A stretch of 64,000 nt of DNA from Mycteria americana (GCF_035582795.1 NC_134367.1:111586062-111650061), one strand, 5' to 3'. Numbered from the stretch's first letter, positions 23,620 through 37,106 are shown. A program made the numbers and translations. Notes: generated from the sequence alone by a model not told the origin.

Positions 23620-26600
23620 CCTGACCTATTTTGCCTAACCATTTATGTGACTCAAACTTCCAACTTTGCCACTTGAGGTTTTCCAGACCTCTGCTGATTC
23701 TCTTTGATTTGCCTGTTTCTCCAGATGTGACATCAAAGCGTGAAATAGGTGAGATTATAGCAATCAAAGCGAAAGCTGCGGAAGGAAGTGAACTCCACAA
23801 AAGCTTTGGGCATAGAAAAAGAAGTATTATTTGAGGGCACCTTCAGCCACCACCTGTTCTGGCCCTGTGGTGTGGACTTGCTGTTAGCTACCTTTGACAA
23901 ACGGGAGGCTGTAAGCAGTGAGTTAAATGGCTTGCAAATAACATTTCCACTCCTCCTAAGCCCACGATCAGCTCCAGTGGTGACGGCGCATGCAGGCAGA
24001 GAGCACAATTTCTCAAGAATCTGTGGTCTGCAGCGAAGAAGCAGGTTGATATTGGGAAGAGGTACATTGCCTCCCAATAAGGCTGAGCTCAAGAAAGGAG
24101 AAGATGTAAGATCTGAATGGAGAGTTGGGATACGTGATCCCACGCTGAGACAGTTTCAGCTGAGGGGTATGCTTCTATAAGCCAGGGACAAACATGCCTT
24201 CTGGAGGGGTTTTGGGTAGAGCACAAGCGTTGCGTATCGCTGCATTTTGACAAAGATAGCTTCATCACCAGGCGAGGGATGTCTGGAATACCCTTCCTGG
24301 GCCTACCTCTCCACACAAGTAACCTGCTGTCCATGGATTTGCAGGAATTGTCATCCAGGGAAACATGGCATTGTAAAATGGAAGCAAATCCAAATCTTGC
24401 AGATTGTCGAAACAGTCTTCCCAGTACACCTAATAAGAGACTAAAGGAAGAATGTAATACAAGAGGGGGTTGATACAAGCAAGCAGAGAGCAGTGAAAAA
24501 GCAGTAACTACTCTCCTGATAAGCTCAGGGAACATCTGTACTGGTAGGCAAAAACAACAGAGCTAGCAGCAGCACATGATGGATGTTACAGAAAATGTAG
24601 TTAACCCATCTCTGTACACAGTCCAGGAGCCAGTGTCATAGCACTACAGCTATGGGAATTTTGGCAAGGAAAACCCAATCCACAAATATAAGGATTACAG
24701 ATTATTAGAGAGGATTCAGTGCTTTTTCTGCAGGTCGCCTTTACTGCAGCCTGCTTCTGGGCCTTTGTTTAATACACAAAATCTAAAATTAGGAAGATCC
24801 ACTCAGGGACATTTAATCCCAGGAAGGTTCATGGCAGCTACTGACTCAGCAGGGGGAAGTTACAGCTGCTGAGAACTTTGCGAGGTCCACCAAGCCCCAG
24901 GAAACTACAAGATATAAACTACAAGTGTAGAAACTACAAGGATGCACACATTTCGTTCAGCTCTGAAACACTCTTAAGCTGCCTCTAGCATGGATTTGAT
25001 GAGAAAACAGAGGACGCGTACTGCAGCCCTGGCTGGGGAAAGGTCAGTAAGGCACTTCTGACTTGTCTTATAATTCAAGATATGAAGCATCCTAACAGAG
25101 AGTCTCTTGGGCATAGGAAAGCAGCACTAATGCACTGAAAGCCTAGCAGAACAAAAAAAGTAATGAAACAAACCCTGTCCTAAGCCTGCAAGCGTTAAAT
25201 AGACTGATGGACTGGGTACTTCCCTACCCCCTGAAGCCCATCTGTTCCCCTCCACTTGGCCTCCTTTCTCTGCGTTAGCTCAGGAGCCATCAGAGCCCTC
25301 CGCCAGTCTTAGTGTGGAATTCCAGGTGCAAGCTGGAAAATCAAGAGTTCAGGGAATTATCCCCAAAGATGAGGTTTTCATGGCAACAGGTAAAAAAAAA
25401 TCGTACTCCGCTGTCTAATCGTGCAGCAGAATGGATAAATAAAGAACAATGCGATACAGATGTGACACTGGCAGTCGTGCTGAACTGCTGTATGCGAGTT
25501 ATGATTCTGTGAATACAGAAGGAAAATAAAAGCAAATGTAAAAGAAGAAAGGTAGGTACATAAAATCAAGAGTAGAGATTATGTCAAAGAAATGCTAATA
25601 AGGATACTACCTATTTTGACACTGTTTTGCCTTATCTAAGTTCCATGCCTGCATTTCAAGAAGAGTTTGGAAATTTGTGGGCAGAAAGTTCTGCATGAGC
25701 ACCATTCAGGGTCAGAGGGGTACAGTCAGAGTGCCAGCCCTCTCCTTCATTACACAACTAAGGCTATGAAATAGCTCGAGCTATAAAAGGCTTTTGGATT
25801 ATGATTTTAACATCTCAATTTAAGTAAAATGTATGTTTGTCAGCTGCTTGGTACTCAGGTTGTTTTTCCTACCCTTCTGCCCATGGAAGCCTCAGTTCTC
25901 TGTCTTGTTCCTCTGATATTTTCTGATCCCATAACTGCCAACTGGCCTAACTAAAACAAAGTTGACCTAAGCTGCCTAAAATGGTCACTTCTATATGCTA
26001 AACTATAGACTAGCTATACTGGACTATATATAAACTATATACTTATATTTTAATAATGATCATTTACCACCTCCTGCATTTCTTGAACCCAATACAACAC
26101 CCAGGTGTCTTGAAAGAGCTGGGATGGAAACAGAGGGCTACCCCAGGGACAGCCCCTTCGCCTCAGGCTGCCTGACCCAGCCAGTTCTGTCCCTCAGCCC
26201 AGCCTGGGAACGAGCTTGAGTATGTGGTGGAAGGAAGGGAAAAATCAAAGCCACGTTTGGGCTGTGCACCTGGATGCACCATATTCACCCTACTTTTGCA
26301 GCGGGAACATGGGAGGATGGGTGATATTTAGGCACAGAACCGGAGTGCGGGGAAGAAGATGTGGCAACTTCCACATCTCCCACTTTCTTCTCTTCCTCCC
26401 CTCGCTGTTTCTGGCCCCCAGCCTTTCTACCTTTTCACTGCCATTACTGCCTGCTCAGCCTGCTGCGTAGCCAGCAGCGGCAGCAGGAGCGACAGAAGTT
26501 CTGGCATATTTGCCTTCTCACACGGGTGCAGGCTGCAGGCCCTTCTCGCTCTGCCCTGCAGGAGCAGTGTAAGCTGTCCCACCGGCAAGCTCAGTCTGAA

Positions 26601-27234
26601 TCAGGTTCGGGAAGTGCTTGAAAAACTGTCAACCTGCCATTGAGACGGCATGATGCGTTTCCCTGGAGTCAGGCTCTAGCAGACAAGCAGAATCGGCCTG
26701 AAAGCAGAAACCATGGTCCCAGAGCAATAGCCAGCACTTACTAGGACCTCACTAAGAATAAAGTTGGCAGGGCCAGAGAGACATGTTGCTAAAAATACAT
26801 TTGGCAGAAGAGTAGTAAGACAAAAACCTGCCTCACTCGGTGTTCTTTGGCCACATATCCTTAAAAGAGCAGGAGGCCCCACAGCAGGCATTCGCTGAAC
26901 TCATCCTCTGTGGGTCCAAGTAGTAAATCTGTATCAGTGGATTCAGTACTGAATCCTGTTCAGTCCTGGAAAAAACTGGGGAAAGAGAAAGTATAACCAT
27001 TCTTTCCATCAAGGAAATGATCAAGTGTTAAAGTAAATACATGCAGATTAGGAGTGAGACAACTAGTAGGTGCATCACTCTGAACTCAGCTTCCATCCCA
27101 GAAACTCATCAGAGGGAGAAGGCTGATGAAATGAAACTCCACTTTATCTTTTTACTCCACTTTCTCTTTTTAAGTATCTCCTCAGTGTCTGTGATGCATA
27201 AGGTTTCTTTGAAAAGGTATGTTTCTTTGGAAAG
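23620..27234. other. Intergenic DNA, no gene seen
   Basis: The stretch contains only short open frames with no domain or splice-site support. A GC-richer part at about 26,100-26,640 has no recognised content. A small AT-rich TATA/ACTA reiteration lies near 25,995-26,055. Confidence 0.55.
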
Positions 27235-27929
27235 ATAGTTTACTGGCTAAGTGCTGGGTCCTGCATGTGGGTCACAACAACCCCATGCAACGCTACAGGC
27301 TTGGGGAAGAGTGGCTGGAAAGCTGCCTAGTAGAGAAGGACCTGGGCGTGTTGGTTGACAGCCGCCTGAATATGAGCCAGCAGTGTGCCCAGGTGGCCAA
27401 GAAGGCCACTAGCATCCTGGCTTGTATCAGAAATAGCGTGGCCAGCAGGACTAGGGCAGTGATCGTGCCCCTGTACTCGGCACTGGTGAGGCCGCACCTT
27501 GAATCCTGTGTTCAGTTTTGGGCCCCTCACTACAAGGAAGACATTGAGGTGCTGGAGCGTGTCCAGAGAAGGGCAACGAAGCTGGTGAAGGGTCTGGAGC
27601 ACAAGTCTGATGAGGAGTGGCTGAGGGAACTGGGGTTGTTTAGCCTGGAGAAAAGGAGGCTGAGGGGAGACCTTATCGCTCTCTACAGCTACCTGGAAGG
27701 AGGCTGCAGCCAGGTGGGTCTCAGTCTCTTCTCCCAAGTAACAAACGATAGGAGAAGACGAAATGGCTTCAAGTTGCACCAGGGGAGGTTTAGATTGGAT
27801 ATCAGGAAAAAGTTCTTCATCGAAAGGGTTGTCAAGCATTGGAACAGGCTGCCCAGGGAAGTGGTGGAGTCACCATCCCTGGAGGTATTTAAAAGGTGTG
27901 CAGGTGTGGTGCTTAGGGACATGGTTTAG
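27235..27929 (+). pseudogene. CR1 ORF2 C-terminal fragment (reverse transcriptase thumb and C-terminal region)
   Basis: About 230 codons remain open up to the natural stop. The sequence has the landmarks of the CR1 ORF2 C-terminus: a [17 protein letters not shown]-type block, SALVRPHLE, a [18 protein letters not shown] block, the [17 protein letters not shown] block, [10 protein letters not shown] and the [19 protein letters not shown] block near the end. The palm motifs with the catalytic aspartates and the upstream endonuclease are missing because of 5' truncation. It therefore cannot drive retrotransposition. It is annotated as a pseudogene because it has no start, promoter or catalytic core. 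Confidence 0.9.
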
Positions 27930-28021
27930 TGGTGGACTGGGCAGTGTTAGGTTTATGGCTGGACTCGATGATCGTAAAGGTCTTTTCCAACGTAAATGAT
28001 TCTATGATTCTGTGATTCTAT
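27235..28021 (+). mobile_element. CR1 LINE, 5'-truncated but well preserved
   Basis: This is a 3' fragment of a CR1 retrotransposon. It opens inside the reverse transcriptase open reading frame, carries the whole C-terminal part of that frame to a stop at 27,927-27,929, and continues through the 3' untranslated part (GGACTCGATGATCGTAAAGG). It ends with the tandem tail ATTCTATGATTCTGTGATTC at about 28,000-28,021. The start lacks a target-site signature, as is common for CR1. The intact frame over about 690 bases shows that this copy is much younger than the CR1 at 50,535. Confidence 0.95.
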
Positions 28022-28315
28022 TGGATCTCACTTGTCAAGTATGTCTTGGTCAAGGAGTGCTGGGGAAGATATTAGGCAATTAAGTACTATGTTGAAATTG
28101 CATTTTAACTGTCAAAGTTATTTTTCAAAACTTCCTAAAAGGTGTCATTTTGTCCTTAGAGCCTTCAGTTTCATTGTGAAGGCACTGAAGTAGGTCAGCT
28201 TGTATAAAACATGGGCTTTTGGGTTTTATGAGGAAAGGAAAAAGAAATCATCATCAACAGGAAAGCTAGAAAGGAAAAGAACTCAGAGTAGGAGAGCAGA
28301 TATGGAGGAAGAGCT

Positions 28316-28327
28316 GGGGGGGGGGGG
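28316..28327 (+). repeat. Homopolymer run of 12 G
   Basis: An uninterrupted run of 12 G inside purine-rich DNA (AGAGCTGGGG...GTGTGC). Such runs are prone to length errors in sequencing, and they can contribute to a G-quadruplex. Confidence 0.9.
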
Positions 28328-31300
28328 TGTGCATTTGTATTTACTGTGAGGGACAATATTGTCTCCTAGAAGAAGAAAAGTCACAATACTTGCAGAGCTT
28401 CTGCTGCTCTAAGTTTGTGTACGCTGCCTCTTACTAACTAATGTGTGTCACCTTTGCAAAAACTTGACCTCCTTTTGACATTCCCTTTTAGTGAATACCA
28501 TCCGATGGTAAATGAAGAGTGTCTGGAAGGCAGAACAGGGCTTCTTGCAAAGACTTTTAATAAGTTATCACACCCTCTTGCCAGATTTCTGCATCCTGGA
28601 TGCTTCCATGAGGGCAGAGCTCCTATACAGGTTTGGGGAAGATGAGTCACTCCATCCCAGTGGCAATAATGCATGGGGATGAACTTCATTTCATCCTTTG
28701 TAAAGCATCGCTTGCAGTCAGCAGACTAACTAGCTGACTTTTGACTCTTCAGGTGGTAGGTCTGGTAAACCAAACCCAGCTTAGTAGTATCTTTTTCTCC
28801 AGGTTGTTCCAAGTCCTCCACCTTGCAGGCCTCCACTTTGGTCTGGTAACCAGAGTGGGAAGGCAAGCTAAATTTGCTTCTGGCAGCAGAATAGGAGGAG
28901 AGGACGTGCTGTCTCATGCCTTGCAAAGTACAACGGTGTTTCTGTAAGTCTGGGGGTGTCCATGAGTGACTGCTGATAATCGTCTCTAAGCCATTTGCTC
29001 TGCTGGAGGCAAAGACACTCTCCAATTTATGAAAAATAGCAAAGTACCTGGCAATCCTGAATAAGTGTCACATAACCTTTTTGTGGTTACGCTGTGTAGT
29101 TTTTACTCTTCACAAATGCAAGTGTCAAGAAAGAAACGTGCAGGGACATAAGCCTCTTCACATGACTCAGAACTTTAAATCTGTCTTCTTGTTTAATCCA
29201 AGTGTTGTGATCGCAGCACAAGCACTTTGCTGGCAGTGCATAGTTCTGCTAACAGCAAGCAGCTTCCTGTGGGCAGTTCTATGCAGAGAAAATCTCTTGG
29301 AGAGCTTCCTAAAAGGTTACTAAAAGAGATCCCCCACTAACTTCTACTTCTCAATATAAGCCCATGTTACCTGCCATCCAAGTAATTCCTGGGACTCAAT
29401 GTTTCACTTCAGCAAAATTTAGTAGCAAACCACAGCAAACTGAAATTCTTACATAAAATTGCATCTGATAAACAAATTCTTGTACGACTTCTTGGTTAAA
29501 AAAATTATGTATAATCAAAGCCTAGATTTTCTGACATTGATCCAAACCCAATCTGTACCTGATCTTTGTGTGTCAAGGAGTTTGCACAAGTTTGGGACTG
29601 GTATATGTTGCATTTGCAGCTACGAGAAGAAGCATAATTTAGCCCATCCAGCTATTTATTTTGATAATGCCTCTTATGTTTATAACATGTTTTCATTGTA
29701 GCTGTTGTGACACCACAGATGGCAAAGCTCTGCAAACTGGCTGGAGTAGTGGAATCAGACTGAGAAAACCTCAGGACTTTAACTGATGTTTTTTAACTCT
29801 TCTGTAAGGTACTGCAGACACTTATGGCCTATATACTCGTTGCTGCTTTTCATCACAAGTGGTCAATTTTATATTGTAAAAATGTGTAAAATCCCTGTAG
29901 TATATTAATTCCATTTTCTCAGTGCTCAAAAATTCTGAAGAGTCTGCTTCAAAATGTCCTGTATTTTGCCTGTAGTAGTTTGAAGTCCTAGCTATAGCAC
30001 GCTGATCTCCTCAATCTGAAATGAGGAGACAGTAGCCCTGCGAACAGAAGCGCTGCAGTTCTCTGCCTATCGTTAGTACATGTCAACACTTCATTAAACT
30101 GTCCAGAGCCTGCAAGCATAAGACAAATGGACTCGATTCTGCAAAAGAAGCAGAAGGAAAAATAATAATTTTTCATCCTATGTGTTTTGTTGATTAATGG
30201 ACATACATTCAATTGATAGGGGTACAAATTTGAATGGACAAGAAAGGCAGCAGTTTAAAATATCATATTCCTACAGTTGAAAGTCAGGTGTCTGTGAGCC
30301 GTTAGCCCTTGTAAAAGTTGAGAGATTGATGGTTCCTGGCATGGGCCATGAGATAGTCACCTCTAGATACCTTTGGAAAATCAAAAGTTATCTTGCGGTC
30401 CATTAGCTGCAAATTTCAATCTGTAAGGTCAGGGCTGAGGCACAGTGGATACGAGAGTGCATGATACATTTAAATTGGTGTCGTATCTCTTTTGTAGATA
30501 AAAATCTTCAGTTTCCAGTGATATTTCTCTTGCTGAAAGCCATTCTGTATCTCTGAGAGGTCATGATTTTTAGATGTAAAAGTTTGAAGCTGCTGAAATG
30601 CAGTAGTACATTACGTATAGGCAGAGAGACCAAGCCGTTCTAAGAAAACACACTGACCTCAGAGGTGAGAAGAGAATAAAGACAAGAGAAATAAAGCAGC
30701 AAAATGGGCACATTTATGAACATAATTTAAAAAATGTAAAGCTAAAATAATGTTTTGTAAAAATAATTTATTGCACACATTAAGTATACTTTTATCAGAC
30801 TAACTTTAAGAAACAGAGGCAAGTCATATATAAGGACTGTGCTTATTTTTAGTCTACAGGAGGAAGAAAATCAGGCAAAGAGGATAGAATCAAGGGGAAA
30901 GGATGCCAGCTAATAAGTGAATGAACATTGAGGAGTAAAAAGGATAATAATCATCCTGCAGTGGAAAACGAACATTTGGGATGACAGGGGCTAATGTGTT
31001 AGGATTGCTTAATGCCTCTTTGTGCTGTTTAAATTCGTGAGTGACCAAAACCTGGTTTCAAGTCATCCTAGGTTCTCAAGGAAGACCTAAAGTATTATTT
31101 CATTAAAACACTTAGCGAGTTGTTAATTGCCTGAAAGATTATCTGTTTTTCCATTGCTATCTGATAAAGCGTATTTTTTCTCCTTATCACCCTTGGTGCT
31201 TCTCTTAGACCAACAGTAGTACTACTGGTGTTTTAAAACACTTGGTGCTGAAAAAACCAGAAACAATCAGAGTGAGAAATACCAGAACATTGAAAATCAG

Positions 31301-33792
31301 GGAAAAAAAAGTAGCTTTACTCTGTGACAGTTTACAGGGAAAGAAATTTATTGGGTGAAGTTAAACTAGATTTCCCTGAAAATCACAAGATTTATTGTAG
31401 CAAGATAAAAACTCTTTGGAAGAATGGTAACCCTTACAGGTGCACAATCTGCAACTGCGAGATCCCAGAGAGCTGCAGAGCTCCCGGCCGTGTCCCACCT
31501 CCACACTAGGGCACAGCAACAGCACAGGTATCCACGATCCTCCTGAGAGCAGAGAGCTGGGTGAATGTGCAGGATTTGCAGATCTAAGTCGTTTTGCTGT
31601 CTCCTGAAAGAATAAAATCCTTTTATTTTATGTGCTGCGTCCAAAGGGCTTTGCACCATCTCATACTGTATTTCAAAATTGATTTTCTCCTGCTCTGCTT
31701 GCACAAGTTCCAGCTCTAACACTGGAAATGTTATAAACAAAGGCTGAGGGAGGGGAATCATGGTCATAGCTCCCTCCTCAGTTTTCATAACATAGATCTT
31801 GATACTTAAGAAAATGGGGGCTTTTTTCCCAGTGCCTCTGGAAATTTTTTTGTCCCTGAATCTCAGTCTATTTACAGATCGGAAAAAGACCCAGATGGGT
31901 GTTTTTCCACACTTGGGGAAGAGAAGCAAATGTAGCACTGATAGTCACAAAATTACAACAGATATTCATGACCATCGCACAGGTTTCAGAGAGTGAAGAG
32001 CTTCCCACTGCTAGAAATTATCTACCCGAATATTTCTATAAGTTTTGAAGCTTTTGGCAAGAGCGAGACTAACCCTAATAAGTTACTTATGAACTCAGAC
32101 TTCTTAGAACTCATGCGGCAGCTATCTGAGAATCTGAGAAGGTATAGTGAGCTCCTAAACAATTGATTGAATTAAATGCAATTAAGGATTAAGAGGTATC
32201 AAATGCATGCAATCATATTCTCTTGATCTAGCAATTCATATTAATAACTCTCAGAGAGCATTTTCAAATTTGTTTTTTGCTGGTGCTCGTTCTTTTTTTT
32301 TTTTGTGATTCATTCCCGTTATACATCTCGTTGTACCCAACCGGAAAATTCTGCTTTATGATGATGTTATTCAAATTCTGTTTGGGGCATATGAGCCAGG
32401 CCTAGCAAATCCAAACAATGAGGGATTCTCTCTGTCCAGCTGAAGCTACCTGAAGACTAAAAATACTAGCTCCAAAAATTCCCTGTGCGTATAAAATGTA
32501 ACCCTTAAGAACATGTTTGGACTCATTGGGTGAGTAATTTTTATGTGTTAAATACATTCATTTGCTTTGTCTGACACATAGATTGGCTACCAACTATGTC
32601 TCTAAATTATTTTTGCAAAAGTAGCGCAGCACTCTTACAAAAAGCATAGCTTGAACCATATTAGGAATTAAACTATTAAAAGACGTAGCCAGTAATTCCT
32701 TCTTAGCAGATAACAAAATAGAAAAAAGTATCAGAGATTTACTATAGAGAGATATTATTATTTCAAAGCTGATTCTATAAATGTAAAGTATTAAGAGAAT
32801 TCTGTTCTGTTCAGTAAAACATTAAACCAAATCAGTTTTCCCACCCATACAATTGACACTTCTTTTTTTAGGTGATGAAGAATCTATATTGTGGTTGATA
32901 TATTACCCATTACAAGTTCTTTAACCCAATTCCCAGAAATACTTAAACTGAAATTACGCTGTGCAATGCAATGTAACATAAAGATAATAGTTTAAGAATC
33001 CAAACGTCAGTTTTGGCAAGGTCAAACTGTCAGCACTCATTAATACCGGGTTTGAATCTGAAAGAACTAGTGAGTCCTTCCACTTAAAAAAATTAAAAAA
33101 TATACCTTTGGTGGGTGCTTCCTTGATGTGGGGTAGCATTTGTCAGCATCATGTGAAAACAAAGGAGAGTGAATATTGTGTTCCTAGATACCTTTGGTCT
33201 CTTGCTTTGCTGAACATGCCAGGCAGTTTGAACTCCTGACACGGGTGGGCGTGCACAGAATACCATCCAGGCAATCGAGGTCTCCATAGGTATACTGCAA
33301 AGAAAGGCTTGGGTTTCTATAATGGCATGACTTTTTTTTTCTTCTCAATGTTGTCACAGAGCATGAAAGGACTATGGCCTACCAGGTTCCCTAAGAAATG
33401 TCCCCTGTGAAGAGGGGACCACCCCTCGGCTGCCAGTCTGGGGTTCCTTGAACTGAAATGCTTCAGAAGCATCTGAGCTGACACAGTGCGATGCGCACGG
33501 GAGACTACCCAGTTTTGTAATCCCCGTGTTGTTTAAATGACTTACAATAATGTTAGCTCTTGCACTAGTAGTGCTGTTCCTCTGTAGGCACATTAGGGAA
33601 TACTGTAAATCCTTCAGTAATTTTATGGCCGAGGCAGTATAATACAGTTATTTTGGGCTTCAGCTCACAGTGCCATTCAGTGCCTTCAGTACGATTACAT
33701 CAGAATCTGCATTTTCATAAAAAAGAAATGGCAAGTTTCTTGCCCTTACAGAAAGCTTTAAAGGAAGAAGGAAAGCTTTAAAATATGAAAAT

Positions 33793-33892
33793 GATGCAAC
33801 ATCATCTGCCTGAGGGCCTGAAACAAGAGCTTTAAAGAGACTGATGCAACGTGATACGCTTGAAAGCCTGAAATGTGCTCTAAAGAGTGTGA
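33793..33892 (+). repeat. 50-bp imperfect tandem duplication
   Basis: Two adjacent copies of a 50-bp unit, at 33,793-33,842 and 33,843-33,892. Both begin GATGCAAC, share a GCCTGAAA block in the middle and end in a CTNTAAAGAG block. The copies differ at many positions, so the duplication is not recent. A shorter GAAAGCTTTAAA repeat lies just upstream (about 33,752-33,782). Confidence 0.8.
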
Positions 33893-36800
33893 ACTCCAGT
33901 ATGCATCTTCATTTCATATTTATCCCTGAACCCACGGTCCCAGTGAAGCTAGTGACAACCACCCTTGCAAAGAGCAGTGAAAAGGCAGGAACAGGTAATT
34001 GTGGTAAGCCCTGCCTCCTCACTAAGTCACTGTGCCCTGCAAATTAATATAGATATTACAGGTTATCCTGCTGCTCTTGCTTCCTTTCTTACAAAAAGAA
34101 AAGGTCCCTATTTTCCACTGCTACTTTCACTGGTTAAGTAGGACTATGGCAGGAAGCTACTGAGTACGAAGCCATGGAAGGCTTGTTGGCAATACATATG
34201 GGCTCTGAATTATCTTATTCCGGCCACCGTGTATTGGGAATGTCATTTAATAGGAGGATATAACATGTGGATGTAATGCAAAGTAATGTTGAAAGTTCAT
34301 GAATGTTGCATAGCTTGGTAAACTATTATGTTTCTGTGTAAAGAGCCCTGGAAGTACACATGGGGATAAGGGAAAGAGCTGAATCTGCCAGGAAACTGTG
34401 TTGAACAATTATGCAGTTACGGCTAGAAGCAGAAAAAGCTGGGACTCTGCAGAAAACTAGAATTAATAAAGCCCATTCTTCCCTTTGAGCCATAATGTTA
34501 TCAGCCTGCTTTACTCTCCATTTATAGAATTGGCTCATCTCCATTTTTTAAACTCACTTATGTGGTATAACTGGAGGCATCATCTGGCCTTTTGGTACTT
34601 CTTACTATTTTCATCTGTTAAATCATTTAAGTATTTTTGCAATAATAAAGGTTTTTAAGTGGTTTTTTTCAGTGTTATTTTTTTCCTCTTTGGGCAAAGC
34701 TGTTTTAATTGCTCAGCTGCTAATCAGCTAACAGTAGTTGGTTTGAATATTTGTGATCTGACAGTGTATTCTCAAGGGACTAAAAATATGCACATTTCTG
34801 ATTTACTAGAAGTAACCATGACATTTAACTGACTGAGGTCTCTGTCCCACAGTGAACTTAATATAACCTTTGGTATACTATTGGCTTGCAGAATAAAGAA
34901 AACCTTAACAGTGAGTTAAAAGAAAATAGAACTGAAGAAAGACGTCGTGGTAAAGCATCTGGAATACAAATAGAAACAGAAATATCTCTGTATGTGTATA
35001 CATTTCTACTTATTTTTACTTCTCTCTCATTAGCCCCATTTCTGTGGCTACGTTTCTGAAGAGAAGAAGCTGAAAGAAAGAGAAAGACGTTCAGAACTTT
35101 TTTTTTTAAGTAATGAGGGAAATAAATTGACAAACAATAAAGCTAGAAAGAAGGGAAACAGCAGCGTAGGCCATAGCCAGATTTGCTGTTGTGGCTTCAG
35201 TTGGGTAAGAGGTTACTGTTGAAGCTGCTTATCGCCACCTCCCCCTCGATGTTCCTGCCTCTCCGAGATCTGCAGGCGTAACTGAACATGCAGATTTGAG
35301 TTGTGTTATCTGACTTTAGGGAGTCAGCAGCTCCAAAGTCAGTACTACTGCAGGGGCAGTAGCATCCACCCAAGGGTCTACCTGGTGATAGTAACCCCCA
35401 TAACCCAGCTCAGCTGCCGGGAGAGCACTCCTGACCAGCTAAATTTGTGTCAATCCAACACCACCAGATTTTTACTACTGTAACTAAGAGCAGAATGTGA
35501 TGCATAAAAAATGCAAACAGAATGGGAGTGAAAGTGCATCAGTTTGGAGGAACAGGAAATGAAGAAGAAAAAGTTAAGAGAAAAAAACCGAAATGAGGCA
35601 GAATCTGGTTCAGATGTATAAACCATCTGTACTGTGTATCAGTGGAGCAACAAAGATCTACAGCAATACAAGCTTCGAGGCCACGTGGAAGAGGAAGAGA
35701 CTGCAAAATGCAGTGGTTTGCTTATAACCGAGGACCTGTTCCAGAGGAGCTTTTGGCAGTGATTCGTATGGCATGGGCTGCTAGTGAGTCTCCAGGTGCA
35801 ACTCAGGTGTAGGTTGGTATTTTTTTTTACTTTTAAAGCTATAAGAAACACCTTACTCCTTTTGCCAGATCAGTATTTCCACCCCAAGATGTAGCTCGAT
35901 TCTGCAAAGCAATCCTGGCTTTTGTCTGCCTGAGCATGGATCTCACAGCTTTGCTGATAAAGCGTGAAATCCCTCATTTCACTCAGCACAGAGGAGTGTG
36001 AATGGAGGTGCTGGGGTGAGACATTGAGAGATCACTTGAGTAGGAAGTCTTACAGTTGCGATGTTCTCAGAGATATCTCTTTCGGTGGGGAAAACAACTG
36101 GTGACTGTTCTCTCAACAGCCAGTTGAATTGTGGGAGGGTGCTTGGCATCGAGCCAGTCCTCAGTACAGTAATCCTATAAATCCAAAGAAGTTAATGGAA
36201 TAAAGAGCTTTTTTCTACGACTTGGGAGCCCCCTGTGGCTGCAGATTTGGCAGCGGTGTCTGGCTTCATGTTCCAGAAATCTCACAAAAAGCTTTATGGT
36301 GGAAAAGCGAGGCATATTAGATCTCTAAGCCTTTGACACATATTTCTCATCATAAACCCTCGTATTTTTTGTCCTTTTCTACAGGCTTGTGGATTAGTTT
36401 TGGATGTCTTACTCACATAAAGACTCTGCAGCTTAGTTTTCCGTATTATTGTGCCCTCAGTGCATACTTGCTTTATCTCCTACAGGCAGTATTGGCACCC
36501 CATAGGCAGTCAAAGCATCTGACACTGTGGGACAGCTTTTACACCAAGAAGGGAGGTGTCTTGTGCCAGCCCAATCCCTTTCCACTGGAGTTACTCATAA
36601 TTATTTATTAAGGAATCAGTACTTTTCAAATTGGCTTCCACAGTGATGAGCCTTTCCAGCACAATACAGCTTTGAGCTATCATTTGCACAGGGCTGGTGA
36701 CTCAGACAGGAGTGTGTCTTTCCTAATTCGCAGTTTATTCGGTATTTAAAAAAGCACCACAGAAGGACTGCCACTGTCTCTGAGAAGGGACTTCTGAGAA

Positions 36801-36997
36801 GTGACAGAAAGATTCACCCTTTATAGTGAAAATGAACATGATCAAACTATTCACTGTCATTCCATGACTTTCACACACAATCTCAGTAAAAATCTTGTTC
36901 TCACCTCTGTAAAATAAAGGCAACATTGTTATCCCACAAGCCTGATGTCGTTTAGTGGGTGTGCGAGACGCCAATATACACACAGGGCAGAGATATT

Positions 36998-37003
36998 TTA
37001 TTT
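36998..37003 (-). terminator. LTR poly(A) signal AATAAA
   Basis: AATAAA on the minus strand, about 75 bases downstream of the LTR TATA box and about 35 bases before the LTR end, as expected for the end of R. Confidence 0.6.
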
Positions 37004-37076
37004 CATGTCTGCACAGAGATGGGTGCTAGGTGGTAGCTCCACAAAGCTAGCACAAAGTTTGGTCATATGGGTGCAG

Positions 37077-37084
37077 TATTTATA
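37077..37084 (-). promoter_or_regulatory. LTR TATA box
   Basis: TATAAATA on the minus strand inside the LTR, 11 bp downstream of the palindromic POU-type site and about 75 bases upstream of the AATAAA. Confidence 0.6.
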
Positions 37085-37094
37085 CAGTCTAGTT

Positions 37095-37106
37095 ATGCAT
37101 ATGCAT
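37095..37106. promoter_or_regulatory. Palindromic POU/OCT dimer site (MORE-type) in LTR
   Basis: The 12-base sequence ATGCATATGCAT is exact and sits inside a 16-bp perfect palindrome (37,093-37,108). It equals the published MORE element bound by dimers of POU factors such as OCT1 and OCT4. Its place just upstream of the LTR TATA box makes a promoter role plausible. Binding in this species is inference. Confidence 0.55.

Larger units (their letters stand above)
28022..36959. other. Intergenic DNA, no gene seen
   Basis: About 9 kb of AT-rich DNA. The longest open frame is on the minus strand at 31,366-31,938 (190 codons). It shows no domain, signal peptide or splice support that I recognise and may be chance. 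A 12-base G run lies at 28,316-28,327, a 50-bp imperfect tandem duplication at 33,793-33,892, and T-rich runs at about 32,291-32,304 and 35,098-35,107. Confidence 0.55.
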
